From Novosphingobium sp. Fuku2-ISO-50 (lineage in GTDB: Bacteria; Pseudomonadota; Alphaproteobacteria; Sphingomonadales; Sphingomonadaceae): DNA of 64,000 nt. The position numbers were made by a program, and so were the translations under genes. Under the pieces are notes generated by a model. That model was given only the letters and a program-made list of their open reading frames with translations, was not told the origin of the DNA and searched no databases. Shown here in pieces: positions 56,651 through 64,000 of the stretch (position 1 is its first letter; every line of letters begins with the position of its first letter). The stretch spans positions 1-64,000 of the forward strand of contig NZ_KQ954291.1 of NCBI RefSeq assembly GCF_001519055.1. The letters run 5' to 3'.

Positions 56651-58103
56651 CCTTCATCAGGTCGGAATTCTCGTCCTTCTTGATCGTGAAATGCTGCGGC
56701 ATGGTGGGCTCGGGCGGTGCCTCACGCGTGGGGATCGGCACGATCGCGGCGGCGGGCTTTGCCCCCGGCGCGACCACGCGCCAGATTACCCCACCGACAT
56801 CGTCGCTGACCAGCAGCGCGCCATCCTTGGCAAAACCGACCCAGGTCGGGCGGCCATGCGCATGGCCCTTGCCGTCAAGAAACCCGGTCAGCACCGGCAC
56901 CGGCGGCGCGGGCAGGACATTCCCGCGATCGTCAAAGGCGACAAACACCACGTCATAGCCCGCCAGCGGCTTGCGATTCCACGATCCGTGATCGGCGATC
57001 AGCGCCCCGCTGGCAAAGCGGTCGCCCAACAGGTTTCCGCCGCGCGCAAAGGCCAGCCCGAGCGGCGCGACATGAACACCCATCGCGTATTCGGGCTTGC
57101 GCACATAGTCGGTCATATATTCGGGCATCGGCGCCTGCACGCGCCAATCGGGGAATTTCTTCCAATAGAGCCAGGGCCAGCCATATTGCGCGCCGAGCGG
57201 CACATTGGTCAGATAATCGGGCACGAGGTCCGAGCCGAGCATGTCGCGCTCGTTGACCACCGTCCACAATTCGCCCGTGCGCGGGTTGAAATCCATCCCG
57301 TTGGGATTGCGCATTCCGGCGGCATATTTGCGCACGCTGTGCTTGGTGAAATCATATTCAAAGATCGCCGCGCGATCGCGTTCCTGCTCGATCCCGTCAT
57401 CGGCGATATTGGTTGCCGAGCCGACCGAGATATACAGCTTCGTCCCATCGGGGCTGAGCGCCAGATTGCGCGCCCAATGCTCGCCGCCCGGCGGCAGGTC
57501 CATCAGCTTGTCCGGCTTGCCGACGAGGCTGGTCTGCCCCGGCTGAAACGCCCAGGATACCACCGCGTCGTTGTTGGCCACATAGAGCCGCCCGTCGCGC
57601 CAGATCATGCCAAACGGCGAATTGAGCCCGGGATTGGCCATGACAAAGCGCTGATCGGCAGTGCCGGTGCCCTTCGTATCACGCAGCACAACGATCGTGT
57701 TGGGCGAAGGCTCGCCCGCACCCGCCGCGCGAAACAGGAATTTCGCGACCAGCCCGGTCAGCCCGCCCGGCCCATTGGCGGCAGGCGCGTTGGTCTGCGC
57801 CGCCAGCACATCGCCATTGGGCAAGAGATAGAGCGTGCGCGGATGATCGAGGCCATCGGCAAAGCGCGTGACGCGCAAGCCCGCGGCAGCTTCGGGCGCC
57901 TCGCCCGGCTTCCACCCGATCGGCTTGGCAATGCCGACAGTCGGAAACGTCTGCGGTCGCGGCTCGGTAATCCGGGGATGCGGGCCGGTGGTCTGGATAA
58001 AGGGAACCATCGCGGGATCCCCCTGCATCAGCCAGACGATCCCGCCGCCGGCCACCAGGATAACGGCGCCAAGGCCGATGAGCGTCTTCTTGAGCTTGGT
58101 CAT
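56640..58103 (-). CDS. PQQ-dependent sugar dehydrogenase-like protein, 487 aa
   Basis: A single N-terminal membrane/signal segment (about 7-25, LIGLGAVILVAGGGIVWLM) is followed by a six-bladed propeller of the soluble glucose/sorbosone dehydrogenase family. Segments include GLRVTRFADGLDHPRTLYLL, LALSPDGTKLYISVGSATN, RNPNGMDFNPRTGELWTVVNE and GDRFASGALIADHGSWNR. It probably oxidises an aldose or sorbosone-like substrate in the periplasm with PQQ. The ATG at 58103 is preferred over one 36 nt upstream. It is divergent from msrC. Confidence 0.88.
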   Translation of the reverse strand: MTKLKKTLIGLGAVILVAGGGIVWLMQGDPAMVPFIQTTGPHPRITEPRPQTFPTVGIAKPIGWKPGEAPEAAAGLRVTRFADGLDHPRTLYLLPNGDVLAAQTNAPAANGPGGLTGLVAKFLFRAAGAGEPSPNTIVVLRDTKGTGTADQRFVMANPGLNSPFGMIWRDGRLYVANNDAVVSWAFQPGQTSLVGKPDKLMDLPPGGEHWARNLALSPDGTKLYISVGSATNIADDGIEQERDRAAIFEYDFTKHSVRKYAAGMRNPNGMDFNPRTGELWTVVNERDMLGSDLVPDYLTNVPLGAQYGWPWLYWKKFPDWRVQAPMPEYMTDYVRKPEYAMGVHVAPLGLAFARGGNLLGDRFASGALIADHGSWNRKPLAGYDVVFVAFDDRGNVLPAPPVPVLTGFLDGKGHAHGRPTWVGFAKDGALLVSDDVGGVIWRVVAPGAKPAAAIVPIPTREAPPEPTMPQHFTIKKDENSDLMKAQQ

Positions 58104-58165
58104 GGGTGCAAATCTAGGGCGCCACGGGGGCGACAGCAACGTGCAATTGGCTTATGAGGTCGACC

Positions 58166-58660
58166 ATGTTTGCCTTTGCCCCCGCTGCCGGTCTCGACAA
58201 GGCCGATGTGTACAAGGATCTCGTCGCTGCCGCGCTGGCGCTGACCGAGGGTGAGAGCGATGGCGTGGCCAACATGGCCAATTGCGCCGCGCTGATCTGG
58301 ACCTGTCTGCCCGATCTCAATTGGGCGGGATTCTACCGCTTGCCCACAGGGGCGACCGAGCTTGTGCTGGGGCCGTTCATCGGCAAACCGGCGTGTATCC
58401 GCATTGCGCTGGGCAGCGGCGTATGCGGCACCGCCGCCGCGACACGGGCCAGCCAGTGCGTGGCCGATGTCCATGCCTTTCCGGGGCATATCGCCTGCGA
58501 TGCCGACAGTCGATCGGAACTGGTCGTGCCGGTGCTGCGCGAAGGCCGGGTGATCGCGGTGATCGATCTCGACAGCCCCTTGCCCGCCCGCTTCGACGCC
58601 GAGGACCTCGCCGGGATCGAGGCGCTGGCCAACGCAATCGCCGCCCGAATCGAACTCTGA
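58166..58660 (+). CDS. msrC: Free methionine-(R)-sulfoxide reductase, 164 aa
   Basis: This GAF-domain enzyme reduces free methionine R-sulfoxide. The three conserved cysteines of YebR-type proteins are in GKPACIRIALGSGVCGTAA and FPGHIACDADSRSE. Other markers are NWAGFYRL and VIAVIDLDSPLPARFD. The ATG at 58166 has GAGGTC about 6 nt upstream and is preferred over an in-frame ATG at 58154. A cysteine system can regenerate the enzyme; no partner is adjacent. Confidence 0.92.
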   Translation: MFAFAPAAGLDKADVYKDLVAAALALTEGESDGVANMANCAALIWTCLPDLNWAGFYRLPTGATELVLGPFIGKPACIRIALGSGVCGTAAATRASQCVADVHAFPGHIACDADSRSELVVPVLREGRVIAVIDLDSPLPARFDAEDLAGIEALANAIAARIEL

Positions 58661-58773
58661 TCCGAATCGGGACAGGCGCGGCGGATCGCTTGGTTTTTCG
58701 CCGAATTGCATGGTAAATTCCGGATTAACGCAAATCTGCGGTCTGCGCAGGTCTGCCAATCCGGGGATTGTCG

Positions 58774-59379
58774 ATGCAACCGCCTATCAGCTTGCGCAAA
58801 TGGACCCGCCTTGCCGTTTCGGCTTGCCTGTTGGCGGGCGCTGGTCTCGCCCAGGCGCAGACCATGACTCCGGCGCCCAGTCCGCCCCCGGGCTGGGTCT
58901 GGCAAGGCGTGTGGCAGGATGGCCGGTGGACCGGGCAGTGGGTTCCCGGCGCTCCGGGTGGCCCGGGGCCCATGCCCCAGGGTGCTTATGCGCCGCCTAT
59001 GGCCGATCCAGAGATGCAGCGGATGGCAGCCCGTTTCCACGATAATCGGCATGCGCATGGCCACGATTGCACGATGTTTTTGCGCGATCATCCCGAATTT
59101 GCGGCGGGCTATGGCACCCCGGGCCAGCCTTACGCCCCCCAACCTTATGCCAACATGCCTTATGCGCCCATGCCCTATGGCGCGCCGTCTTATGGGCCCA
59201 TGCCCCAGGGTGCTTATGCGCCGCCGATGGGCTGGATGATGGTCCCGGTGGTGCAAGGCCCGCAGGCACCTTGCGTCGAAACGAAAACGGTCACCACCGA
59301 ATATGTCACCGAACGGCGCCACCGCGTGATCCGCGCCCAACCCCATCGCAAGGAAAAGCGCGTCTACACCGGAAGCTGA
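58774..59379 (+). CDS. Secreted Pro/Met/Tyr-rich protein of unknown function, 201 aa
   Basis: An N-terminal signal (about 12-29, LAVSACLLAGAGLAQA) is followed by a low-complexity region rich in Pro, Gly, Met, Tyr and Ala. The block GPMPQGAYAPPM appears twice (about residues 65-77 and 145-157), encoded by near-identical DNA at about 58970-58999 and 59201-59230. The C-terminal 35 residues are basic. The ATG at 58774 follows GGGG; a TTG at 58768 is an alternative. No family recognised. Confidence 0.7.
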   Translation: MQPPISLRKWTRLAVSACLLAGAGLAQAQTMTPAPSPPPGWVWQGVWQDGRWTGQWVPGAPGGPGPMPQGAYAPPMADPEMQRMAARFHDNRHAHGHDCTMFLRDHPEFAAGYGTPGQPYAPQPYANMPYAPMPYGAPSYGPMPQGAYAPPMGWMMVPVVQGPQAPCVETKTVTTEYVTERRHRVIRAQPHRKEKRVYTGS

Positions 59380-59381
59380 GA

Positions 59382-60293
59382 TCAGTCGTCGGACAAGATC
59401 GGATCATCGGGCAAGGCATGGCCCTCCCCACTCCATAGCACCGAGCCGACGCCCGCACCGATGACGCAGGCGATCGCCAGTCCTTGCCGCGTGGTCAGCG
59501 CTTCGCCGAGCAGGACCAGACCGGCCAGAGCACCGACGGCGGGCTCGGCCGCCACGAGCACGCCAAAGGTGCGCCGGGGAATGCCCTTCAAGGCAACACG
59601 CTCGAGCGAAAACGGCAGCGCGCTCGACACGACCGCCACGACCAGCCCCTGAATCATCAGGCGCGGCGTCAGCAAGTGCAGCCCCGCCGTGACAATCCCG
59701 ACCGGCGCGATGACCAGCGCCGCCGTGGTCATGCCCACTGCAACCGCTTGCCCCGGATGAACATGCCCGCCGCGCTGCCCAAACACGATGTACAGCGCCC
59801 AGAACACCCCCGCCAGCAGCGCCAGCATCACGCCCACGGGATTGAGCGCATGGACCGGCCCGGCAATCGGCAGCAGCAGCGCAAGGCCCACGACGGCCAG
59901 CGCGATCCACGCAAAATGCGCGATCCGGCGCGAATGGATCAAGGCAACGCCCAGCGGTCCCATGAATTCGATCGCAATCGCCAACCCCAGCGGGATCGTC
60001 GCCAGTGCCTCGTAAAACAGCAGGTTCATCGCCCCGAGCGAACCGCCATACAGCGCCATGTCGGCCAGTTCGCGCCGGGTCCACGTCCGCCGCCAGGGCC
60101 GCCACAGCGCCATCAGCAACAGCGCCGAAAAGCCCGCGCGATAAAATGCGGTGCCCTCTGCCCCGACTTCGGCGAACAGGTGTTTGGCATAAGAGGTGCC
60201 GACGGTCACGCTGACCATCGACCCCAGCAACGCCGCATAGGGGGCCAGCGCGCCGAACGTATCAGGCCGGGCGGAAAGGCGGGCAGACGTCAT
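59382..60293 (-). CDS. DMT/EamA family exporter (RhtA-like), 303 aa
   Basis: About ten membrane segments are present, with the EamA halves ending in VGLALLLPIAGPVHAL and VGALAGLVLLGEALTTRQGL; the length and the AAEPAVGALAGLV motif resemble the RhtA amino-acid exporter group. The start at 60293 has no good ribosome site of its own and lies 9 nt after a small ORF with a strong one. A divergent Lrp-type regulator suggests amino-acid control. The substrate is not proven. Confidence 0.88.
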   Translation of the reverse strand: MTSARLSARPDTFGALAPYAALLGSMVSVTVGTSYAKHLFAEVGAEGTAFYRAGFSALLLMALWRPWRRTWTRRELADMALYGGSLGAMNLLFYEALATIPLGLAIAIEFMGPLGVALIHSRRIAHFAWIALAVVGLALLLPIAGPVHALNPVGVMLALLAGVFWALYIVFGQRGGHVHPGQAVAVGMTTAALVIAPVGIVTAGLHLLTPRLMIQGLVVAVVSSALPFSLERVALKGIPRRTFGVLVAAEPAVGALAGLVLLGEALTTRQGLAIACVIGAGVGSVLWSGEGHALPDDPILSDD

Positions 60294-60302
60294 CGCTGTG
60301 GC

Positions 60303-60455
60303 TCAGGCCGCTTCGTCACGGGCGGACGTTGCACGGACCGGCGCATGGCGCGTCCATGGCGCATGGTAGTGGATGGCGACGCTCGCTTCGAAAGTGTCGC
60401 GGGCAAGCATAAGAAAACGCGCCGGAAACCCGGCTGCGCGCAGATGGCGGTTCAT
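60303..60455 (-). CDS. Small ORF upstream of the exporter, 50 aa
   Basis: The ATG at 60455 is preceded by a strong ribosome site (CAGGAGAACAACC). The product begins MNRHLRAAGFPARFLMLARD and continues with a His/Ala/Trp-rich part (HYHAPWTRHAP) and an acidic end. The stop is 9 nt before the exporter start, which lacks a clear ribosome site, so translation of the exporter may depend on this ORF. It could be a leader peptide or a small protein. The codon use fits the genome. No family recognised. Confidence 0.55.
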   Translation of the reverse strand: MNRHLRAAGFPARFLMLARDTFEASVAIHYHAPWTRHAPVRATSARDEAA

Positions 60456-60614
60456 GGTTGTTCTCCTGTCAGGCGCCGGTGGGCACCCTGTCCGGGCCCG
60501 GTTCGGGAGGGCCCTGTTCGTCTATGTCTGAACGGGCAAATAATCGAACCACCGGGATCATTGGCGCTTTTTTTGGGAGAGATTGCGACCAAATTTCGCG
60601 CTATAGCCATCAAT

Positions 60615-61103
60615 ATGCGAAAAAAGTTCGATCTGGACGAATTTGACCGCCGTTTGCTCGAAGAAGTGCGCCGCGACAACCAGCAACCGGCGCGAATCCT
60701 GGCGGACACAGTCGGGCTGTCGGTCTCGGCGGTGCTGCGCCGCCTGCGCCGCCTGCGTGAAGAACGGGTGATCGTAGCCGACCACGCGATCGTCGATCCC
60801 GCGCTGACCGGATCGGCGCTGACCATGCATGTCCTGATCAAGATGCGACAGGCCGGCGCCAGCACGATGGATGCCTTTGCCCGGACGCTCGGCACGCACC
60901 GCGAAGTGACCGGCGCATGGGATGTCACCGGGGACGATGATTTCGTGCTGAAAGTTCAGGTCGGCTCGATGCAGGAATACGACCGCTTCACCCGCCGCGC
61001 GCTGAGCGAGGACCAGGGCGTCCATTCGTTCAAGACCCTGATCACCATCCGCACCATCGTAGAAGACGACGCCTCCCGCCGCCCGATCCTGCCGTTCGAT
61101 TGA
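60615..61103 (+). CDS. Lrp/AsnC family transcription regulator, 162 aa
   Basis: The N-terminal HTH (LDEFDRRLLEEVRRDNQQPA followed by LADTVGLSVSAVLRRLRRLR) and the C-terminal RAM ligand-binding domain (about 70-150, with GAWDVTGDDDFVLKVQVGSM) are complete. The start at 60615 gives MRKKFDLDEF. Members typically sense amino acids; here it is divergent from the exporter and its upstream ORF, across about 160 bp, so it probably controls them. The region between holds GC-rich inverted repeats but no consensus box I can name. Confidence 0.93.
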   Translation: MRKKFDLDEFDRRLLEEVRRDNQQPARILADTVGLSVSAVLRRLRRLREERVIVADHAIVDPALTGSALTMHVLIKMRQAGASTMDAFARTLGTHREVTGAWDVTGDDDFVLKVQVGSMQEYDRFTRRALSEDQGVHSFKTLITIRTIVEDDASRRPILPFD

Positions 61104-61186
61104 CGAAAACGGGCGGTTCTATCCGGTCCGATGGTGGCGTCGGAATGACCGGGATTGGAGGTTAGCTGTCGTCGCCAACACGTCGC

Positions 61187-61303
61187 TTCGTCATTCCAGC
61201 GAAAGCTGGAATCCAGTGACGGGGGCTACGGTACTGATTATGGAATACGTTGTGTCTATTCGAGGCGTCGCAACTGGATTCCAGCCTTCGCTGGAATGAC
61301 GAA
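61187..61303. repeat. REPIN-like inverted repeat pair
   Basis: Two 31 bp arms, 61187-61217 and 61273-61303, are inverted copies with one mismatch. Each arm is itself nearly palindromic around CATTCCAGC...GCTGGAAT. The spacer is 55 bp. This is the doublet form of REP sequences mobilised by RAYT transposases. No RAYT gene is in the window. Confidence 0.85.
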
Positions 61304-61372
61304 GGGTGTGTCCGCAAGTGGGGCGCTAAGCGTCATTCGACCAAACTGGCGTTCGCTTTGGACATATTTCCG

Positions 61373-61410
61373 AAGAAAGGGCCCCGCCGCGCGCGACAGG
61401 GCCCCTTCTT
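61373..61410. terminator. Hairpin downstream of the acyl-CoA dehydrogenase
   Basis: AAGAAAGGGCCC (61373-61384) pairs with GGGCCCCTTCTT (61399-61410), one mismatch. It lies 17 nt after the stop of the minus-strand gene and could also stop transcription from the other side. Confidence 0.7.
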
Positions 61411-61426
61411 GATCAAGCACCCGCAA

Positions 61427-62587
61427 TCAGAGCTTGCGCCCGATCAGTTCCTTCATGATTTCGTTGGTGCCGCCGAAAATGCGGGTGACGCGGGCGGCGC
61501 GCCAGGCGCGAGCGATGGCGTATTCGTTCATGTAGCCGGCGCCGCCATGCAGCTGCAGGCATTTGTCCATGACTTCCCATTGCAGATCGGTGTGCCACAG
61601 CTTGGCGGCGGCGCCTTCTTCGGGGGTCAGTTCGCGCTTCAGATGGCGCGCCAGTGCCCAGTCGAGATGGGCCCAGCCGACCTGAAGCTTGGCCTTGATG
61701 TCGGCGAGCGTGAAGCGGGTGTTCTGGAAATCGAGAATCGGCTTGCCGAAAGCCTTGCGGTCGCGGGTAAAGGCCACCGTATCGTCAAACGCGCGTTGTG
61801 CCGAGGCTTGCGCGCCGACCGCAATCGACAGGCGTTCCTGCGGCAATTCGCTCATCAGATAGATGAAGCCCTTGCCCTCTTCACCCAGGCAATTGGTGAT
61901 CGGCACGCGCACATCGTTGAAGAACAGTTCCGACGTATCGGCTTCGTCCATGCCGATCTTGTCGAGATTGCGCCCGCGCTGAAACCCTTCGCTCGATGCT
62001 TCGACCAGCACGATCGACACGCCTTTCCACGCGGGCTGTACTTCAGTGTCGGTCTTGCAGCATACAAGGATCAGGTCGGCGTTCTGGCCATTGGTGATAT
62101 AGGTCTTCGACCCGTTGATCACATAATGGTTGCCGTCCTTTTTCGCGGTCGTGCGCATGCCCTGAAGGTCGGAACCAGTGCCCGGCTCGGTCATGGCGAT
62201 GGCAGTGACCACTTCGCCCGAGACCATCTTGGGCAGCCATTTCTTCTTCTGCTCTTCCGAGCCATAGGACACGAGATAATTGGCGACGATGTCCGATTGC
62301 AGCGAAAAGCCGGTGGCGACCCGGCCATAGTACGAGCTTTCTTCGTCCACGATCGCGTTATAGCCGAAATCGAGCCCCAGCCCGCCGTATTCCTCGGGCA
62401 CGGTCGGACACAGCATGCCCAGCTCGCCCGCCTTGGGCCAGACCGCCTTGGGCACGATCCCCTCATCGGCCCATTTCGCGCCGTTGGGTTCGATTTCTTC
62501 CTGAAGGAAACGACGAACCGTGGCGCGAAACGCCTCGTGATCCTCGTTATAGGCAGAGCGGGGAATCAGATCGAGTGACATGGGCAT
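61427..62587 (-). CDS. Acyl-CoA dehydrogenase (long-chain type), 386 aa
   Basis: The FAD-dependent fold shows MTEPGTGSDLQGMRTTAKKD, YVINGSKTYITNGQNADLIL, LPQERLSIAVGAQASAQRAF and KAFGKPILDFQNTRFTLADI. The C-terminal HGGAGYMNEYAIARAWRAAR and IFGGTNEIMKELI fit the long-chain/IVD side of the family rather than the medium-chain YEGT type. Beta-oxidation or branched-chain amino-acid breakdown is likely. It stands alone. Confidence 0.92.
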   Translation of the reverse strand: MPMSLDLIPRSAYNEDHEAFRATVRRFLQEEIEPNGAKWADEGIVPKAVWPKAGELGMLCPTVPEEYGGLGLDFGYNAIVDEESSYYGRVATGFSLQSDIVANYLVSYGSEEQKKKWLPKMVSGEVVTAIAMTEPGTGSDLQGMRTTAKKDGNHYVINGSKTYITNGQNADLILVCCKTDTEVQPAWKGVSIVLVEASSEGFQRGRNLDKIGMDEADTSELFFNDVRVPITNCLGEEGKGFIYLMSELPQERLSIAVGAQASAQRAFDDTVAFTRDRKAFGKPILDFQNTRFTLADIKAKLQVGWAHLDWALARHLKRELTPEEGAAAKLWHTDLQWEVMDKCLQLHGGAGYMNEYAIARAWRAARVTRIFGGTNEIMKELIGRKL

Positions 62588-62688
62588 GGCTCTCCGGTTT
62601 TGATTGCTTTGCCCGAAGGTAAAGCAGGCCGGAGCGCGCGGTCAATCCAAATTAAGCGATCGATTAAAGTATTGCCCGTCAGGACGGG

Positions 62689-63678
62689 TCAGATCGCGCC
62701 CCCGGTCAGCCGCTGGCAAATCAGATCGAGCTGATCGAGCGTCTTGTAGCGGATCGTGACCGCGCCGGTGCGCGGGTCGGTATCGGCATTGATCGTGACC
62801 TTGAGGCCCAGAAATTCCTCAAGATGCGCCTGAACCGCGGCAATATCGGCGGACTCGCCGGGCGAACGATCGGCGCGGGCACGGCGCGGGCCGGTGCTTT
62901 CCGGCCGAGCCAGGCGGCGCGCCAGCTTTTCGGTATCGCGCACCGACAAGCCCTTGGCGACGACTTCGCGCGCGGCGGCGGCGGGATCGGGCAGCGTGGC
63001 AAGCGCGCGGGCATGGCCCATCGACAGCTCTTCACGCTCGACCAGACCCAGCACTTCCTCGGGCAGCCCGAGCAGGCGCATGATATTGGCGACATGGCTG
63101 CGCGATTTGTCGACGAAGTTGGCGATTTCCTGCTGAGTCAGCCCTTCGCGCTCGGCCAGCTTTTGATAGGCGCGGGCTTCTTCGACCGGATTGAGATCTT
63201 CGCGTTGCAGGTTTTCGATCAGGGCCAGCGCGGTCACTTCGCGCTCGTCAAGCTCACGCACGATGGCCGGAATTTCGTGGACGCGCGCGCGCTGCGATGC
63301 CCGCCAACGCCGTTCGCCCGCCACAAGCTGATAGCGGTTATCGCCAAGCGGGCGGACCACCACCGGCTGAATCACCCCGCGCGCGGCGATCGACGCGGCG
63401 AGTTCTTCTAACGCCGCTTCGTCAAAATGGCGGCGCGGCTGATCGGGGTGCGGCTCGATTTGCGAAACCGGGAGCAGCATCAAGCCCGTGGTGGCACCAG
63501 TCGAGGCAAGAGCAGACTGGGCCGACGGCACCGCCGCAGCTTCGGCGGACTGACGCACCGATTCTTCGCGCCGGGTTTCCCCCAGCAATGCACCGAGCCC
63601 ACGCCCAAGCGCGGCGCGACGCGGCGTTGCCGGTTTTGCCGGAGCCGGCGTGTCGGTCGTGGTGGAATCGCCGCTCAT
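62689..63678 (-). CDS. parB: Chromosome partitioning protein ParB, 329 aa
   Basis: The protein binds parS and spreads as a CTP-dependent clamp. The N-terminal ParA-activating segment LGRGLGALLGE (about 24-34), the CTP site GERRWRASQR (121-130), ENLQREDLNPVEEARAYQKL and the HTH (TQQEIANFVDKSRSHVANIM) are clear, with a C-terminal dimerisation domain. The ATG at 63678 overlaps the parA stop by ATGA. A parS-like site lies at 44649. Confidence 0.97.
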   Translation of the reverse strand: MSGDSTTTDTPAPAKPATPRRAALGRGLGALLGETRREESVRQSAEAAAVPSAQSALASTGATTGLMLLPVSQIEPHPDQPRRHFDEAALEELAASIAARGVIQPVVVRPLGDNRYQLVAGERRWRASQRARVHEIPAIVRELDEREVTALALIENLQREDLNPVEEARAYQKLAEREGLTQQEIANFVDKSRSHVANIMRLLGLPEEVLGLVEREELSMGHARALATLPDPAAAAREVVAKGLSVRDTEKLARRLARPESTGPRRARADRSPGESADIAAVQAHLEEFLGLKVTINADTDPRTGAVTIRYKTLDQLDLICQRLTGGAI

Positions 63679-64000
63679 GCTGCCTTCCTCTGTTCGGGCA
63701 AGCGCGCAATGATTTCGCGCGCCAGTTTCATATAGGCCTGCGACCCGGCGCAAGCGTGATCGTAGATCAGCGCCGGAAGCCCATGGCTCGGCGCTTCGGA
63801 CAAGCGGACATTGCGCGGGATGACCGCTTCAAAGACCAGATCGTTAAGGCACGAGCGCACATCATCCGAGACCTGATCGGTCAGCCGGTTGCGCCGGTCA
63901 TACATGGTCAGGACTACGCCGAGAATGCCGAGATCGGGATTGAAGCGTTCCTGCACGCGCTCGACCGTCTGCAGCAATTGGCTCAGCCCTTCGAGCGCGA
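63675..64000 (-). CDS. parA: Chromosome partitioning ATPase ParA (partial, C-terminal part)
   Basis: Only about the last 108 codons are in the window; the gene runs off the right edge. The segment LGVVLTMYDRRNRLTDQVSD and the C-terminal IPRNVRLSEAPSHGLPALIY are standard for ParA/Soj. Walker motifs lie outside. It is the upstream partner of parB with a four-base overlap. Confidence 0.95.
   Translation of the reverse strand, partial: ALEGLSQLLQTVERVQERFNPDLGILGVVLTMYDRRNRLTDQVSDDVRSCLNDLVFEAVIPRNVRLSEAPSHGLPALIYDHACAGSQAYMKLAREIIARLPEQRKAA

Overview
The window is about 64 kb of a high-GC alphaproteobacterial chromosome, most likely from the order Sphingomonadales. This is inferred from GapR (DUF2312), UPF0262, DUF2093 next to xseA, CarD, a sphingomonad-type TonB-dependent receptor, a PEP-CTERM surface protein and the general gene order. 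Nearly all of it is ordinary core genome. The exceptions are the first 4.7 kb, which are the right end of a prophage or other integrative element, and scattered small repeats.

Layout. 1-4725: element end carrying a very short tail-tip-like gene, phage hypotheticals, a ribbon-helix-helix gene with a coupled 62-codon partner, and a tightly overlapped four-gene unit that ends in a tyrosine integrase. The integrase stops 3 bp from the 3' end of tRNA-Gln(CUG), the presumed attachment site. 4950-9520: ppx-rlmE, gapR, dnaB, UPF0262. 9590-12560: GH25-like protein, cdd, dcd, a saccharopine-dehydrogenase-like oxidoreductase. 12690-17400: two lipoproteins, a PfkB kinase, galT-galK. 17380-29180: an alpha-2-macroglobulin/pbpC pair, purD divergent from xseA, DUF2093, an M23 peptidase. 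29180-38560: TonB receptor with a long leader, ispG, retropepsin-like protease, GNAT, two unrelated L,D-transpeptidases, a DMT exporter and a gene fragment. 38870-42730: acnA and a Ser/Thr-rich PEP-CTERM protein. 42950-46480: ruvB-ruvA-DUF4337-ruvC-yebC on the minus strand, with a parS-like site. 46620-52130: CPBP protease, rpoZ, Suv3-like helicase, S4 protein, fdxA, carD. 52310-64000: DUF2807 lipoprotein, tsaC, two acyl-CoA dehydrogenases, DUF815 ATPase, PQQ-type sugar dehydrogenase, free-Met sulfoxide reductase, an EamA exporter preceded by a 50-codon ORF with a divergent Lrp regulator, a REPIN-like repeat, and parB-parA running off the end.

Working together: ruvCAB resolves Holliday junctions. 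parAB plus the parS-like site at 44649 suggest that the chromosome origin region lies nearby. The a2m-pbpC pair, M23 peptidase and L,D-transpeptidases serve the periplasm and cell wall. galT-galK form a Leloir pair, and cdd-dcd supply pyrimidine nucleotides.

No CRISPR array, rRNA or insertion sequence was seen. The observations most worth following are the overlapped integrase unit with a previously hidden Cys-rich 57-residue gene, the parS-like site inside the ruv cluster, an FNR/FixK-type box ahead of the TonB receptor, five short tandem duplications sitting at stop codons, and the 50-codon ORF that appears to drive translation of the EamA exporter.
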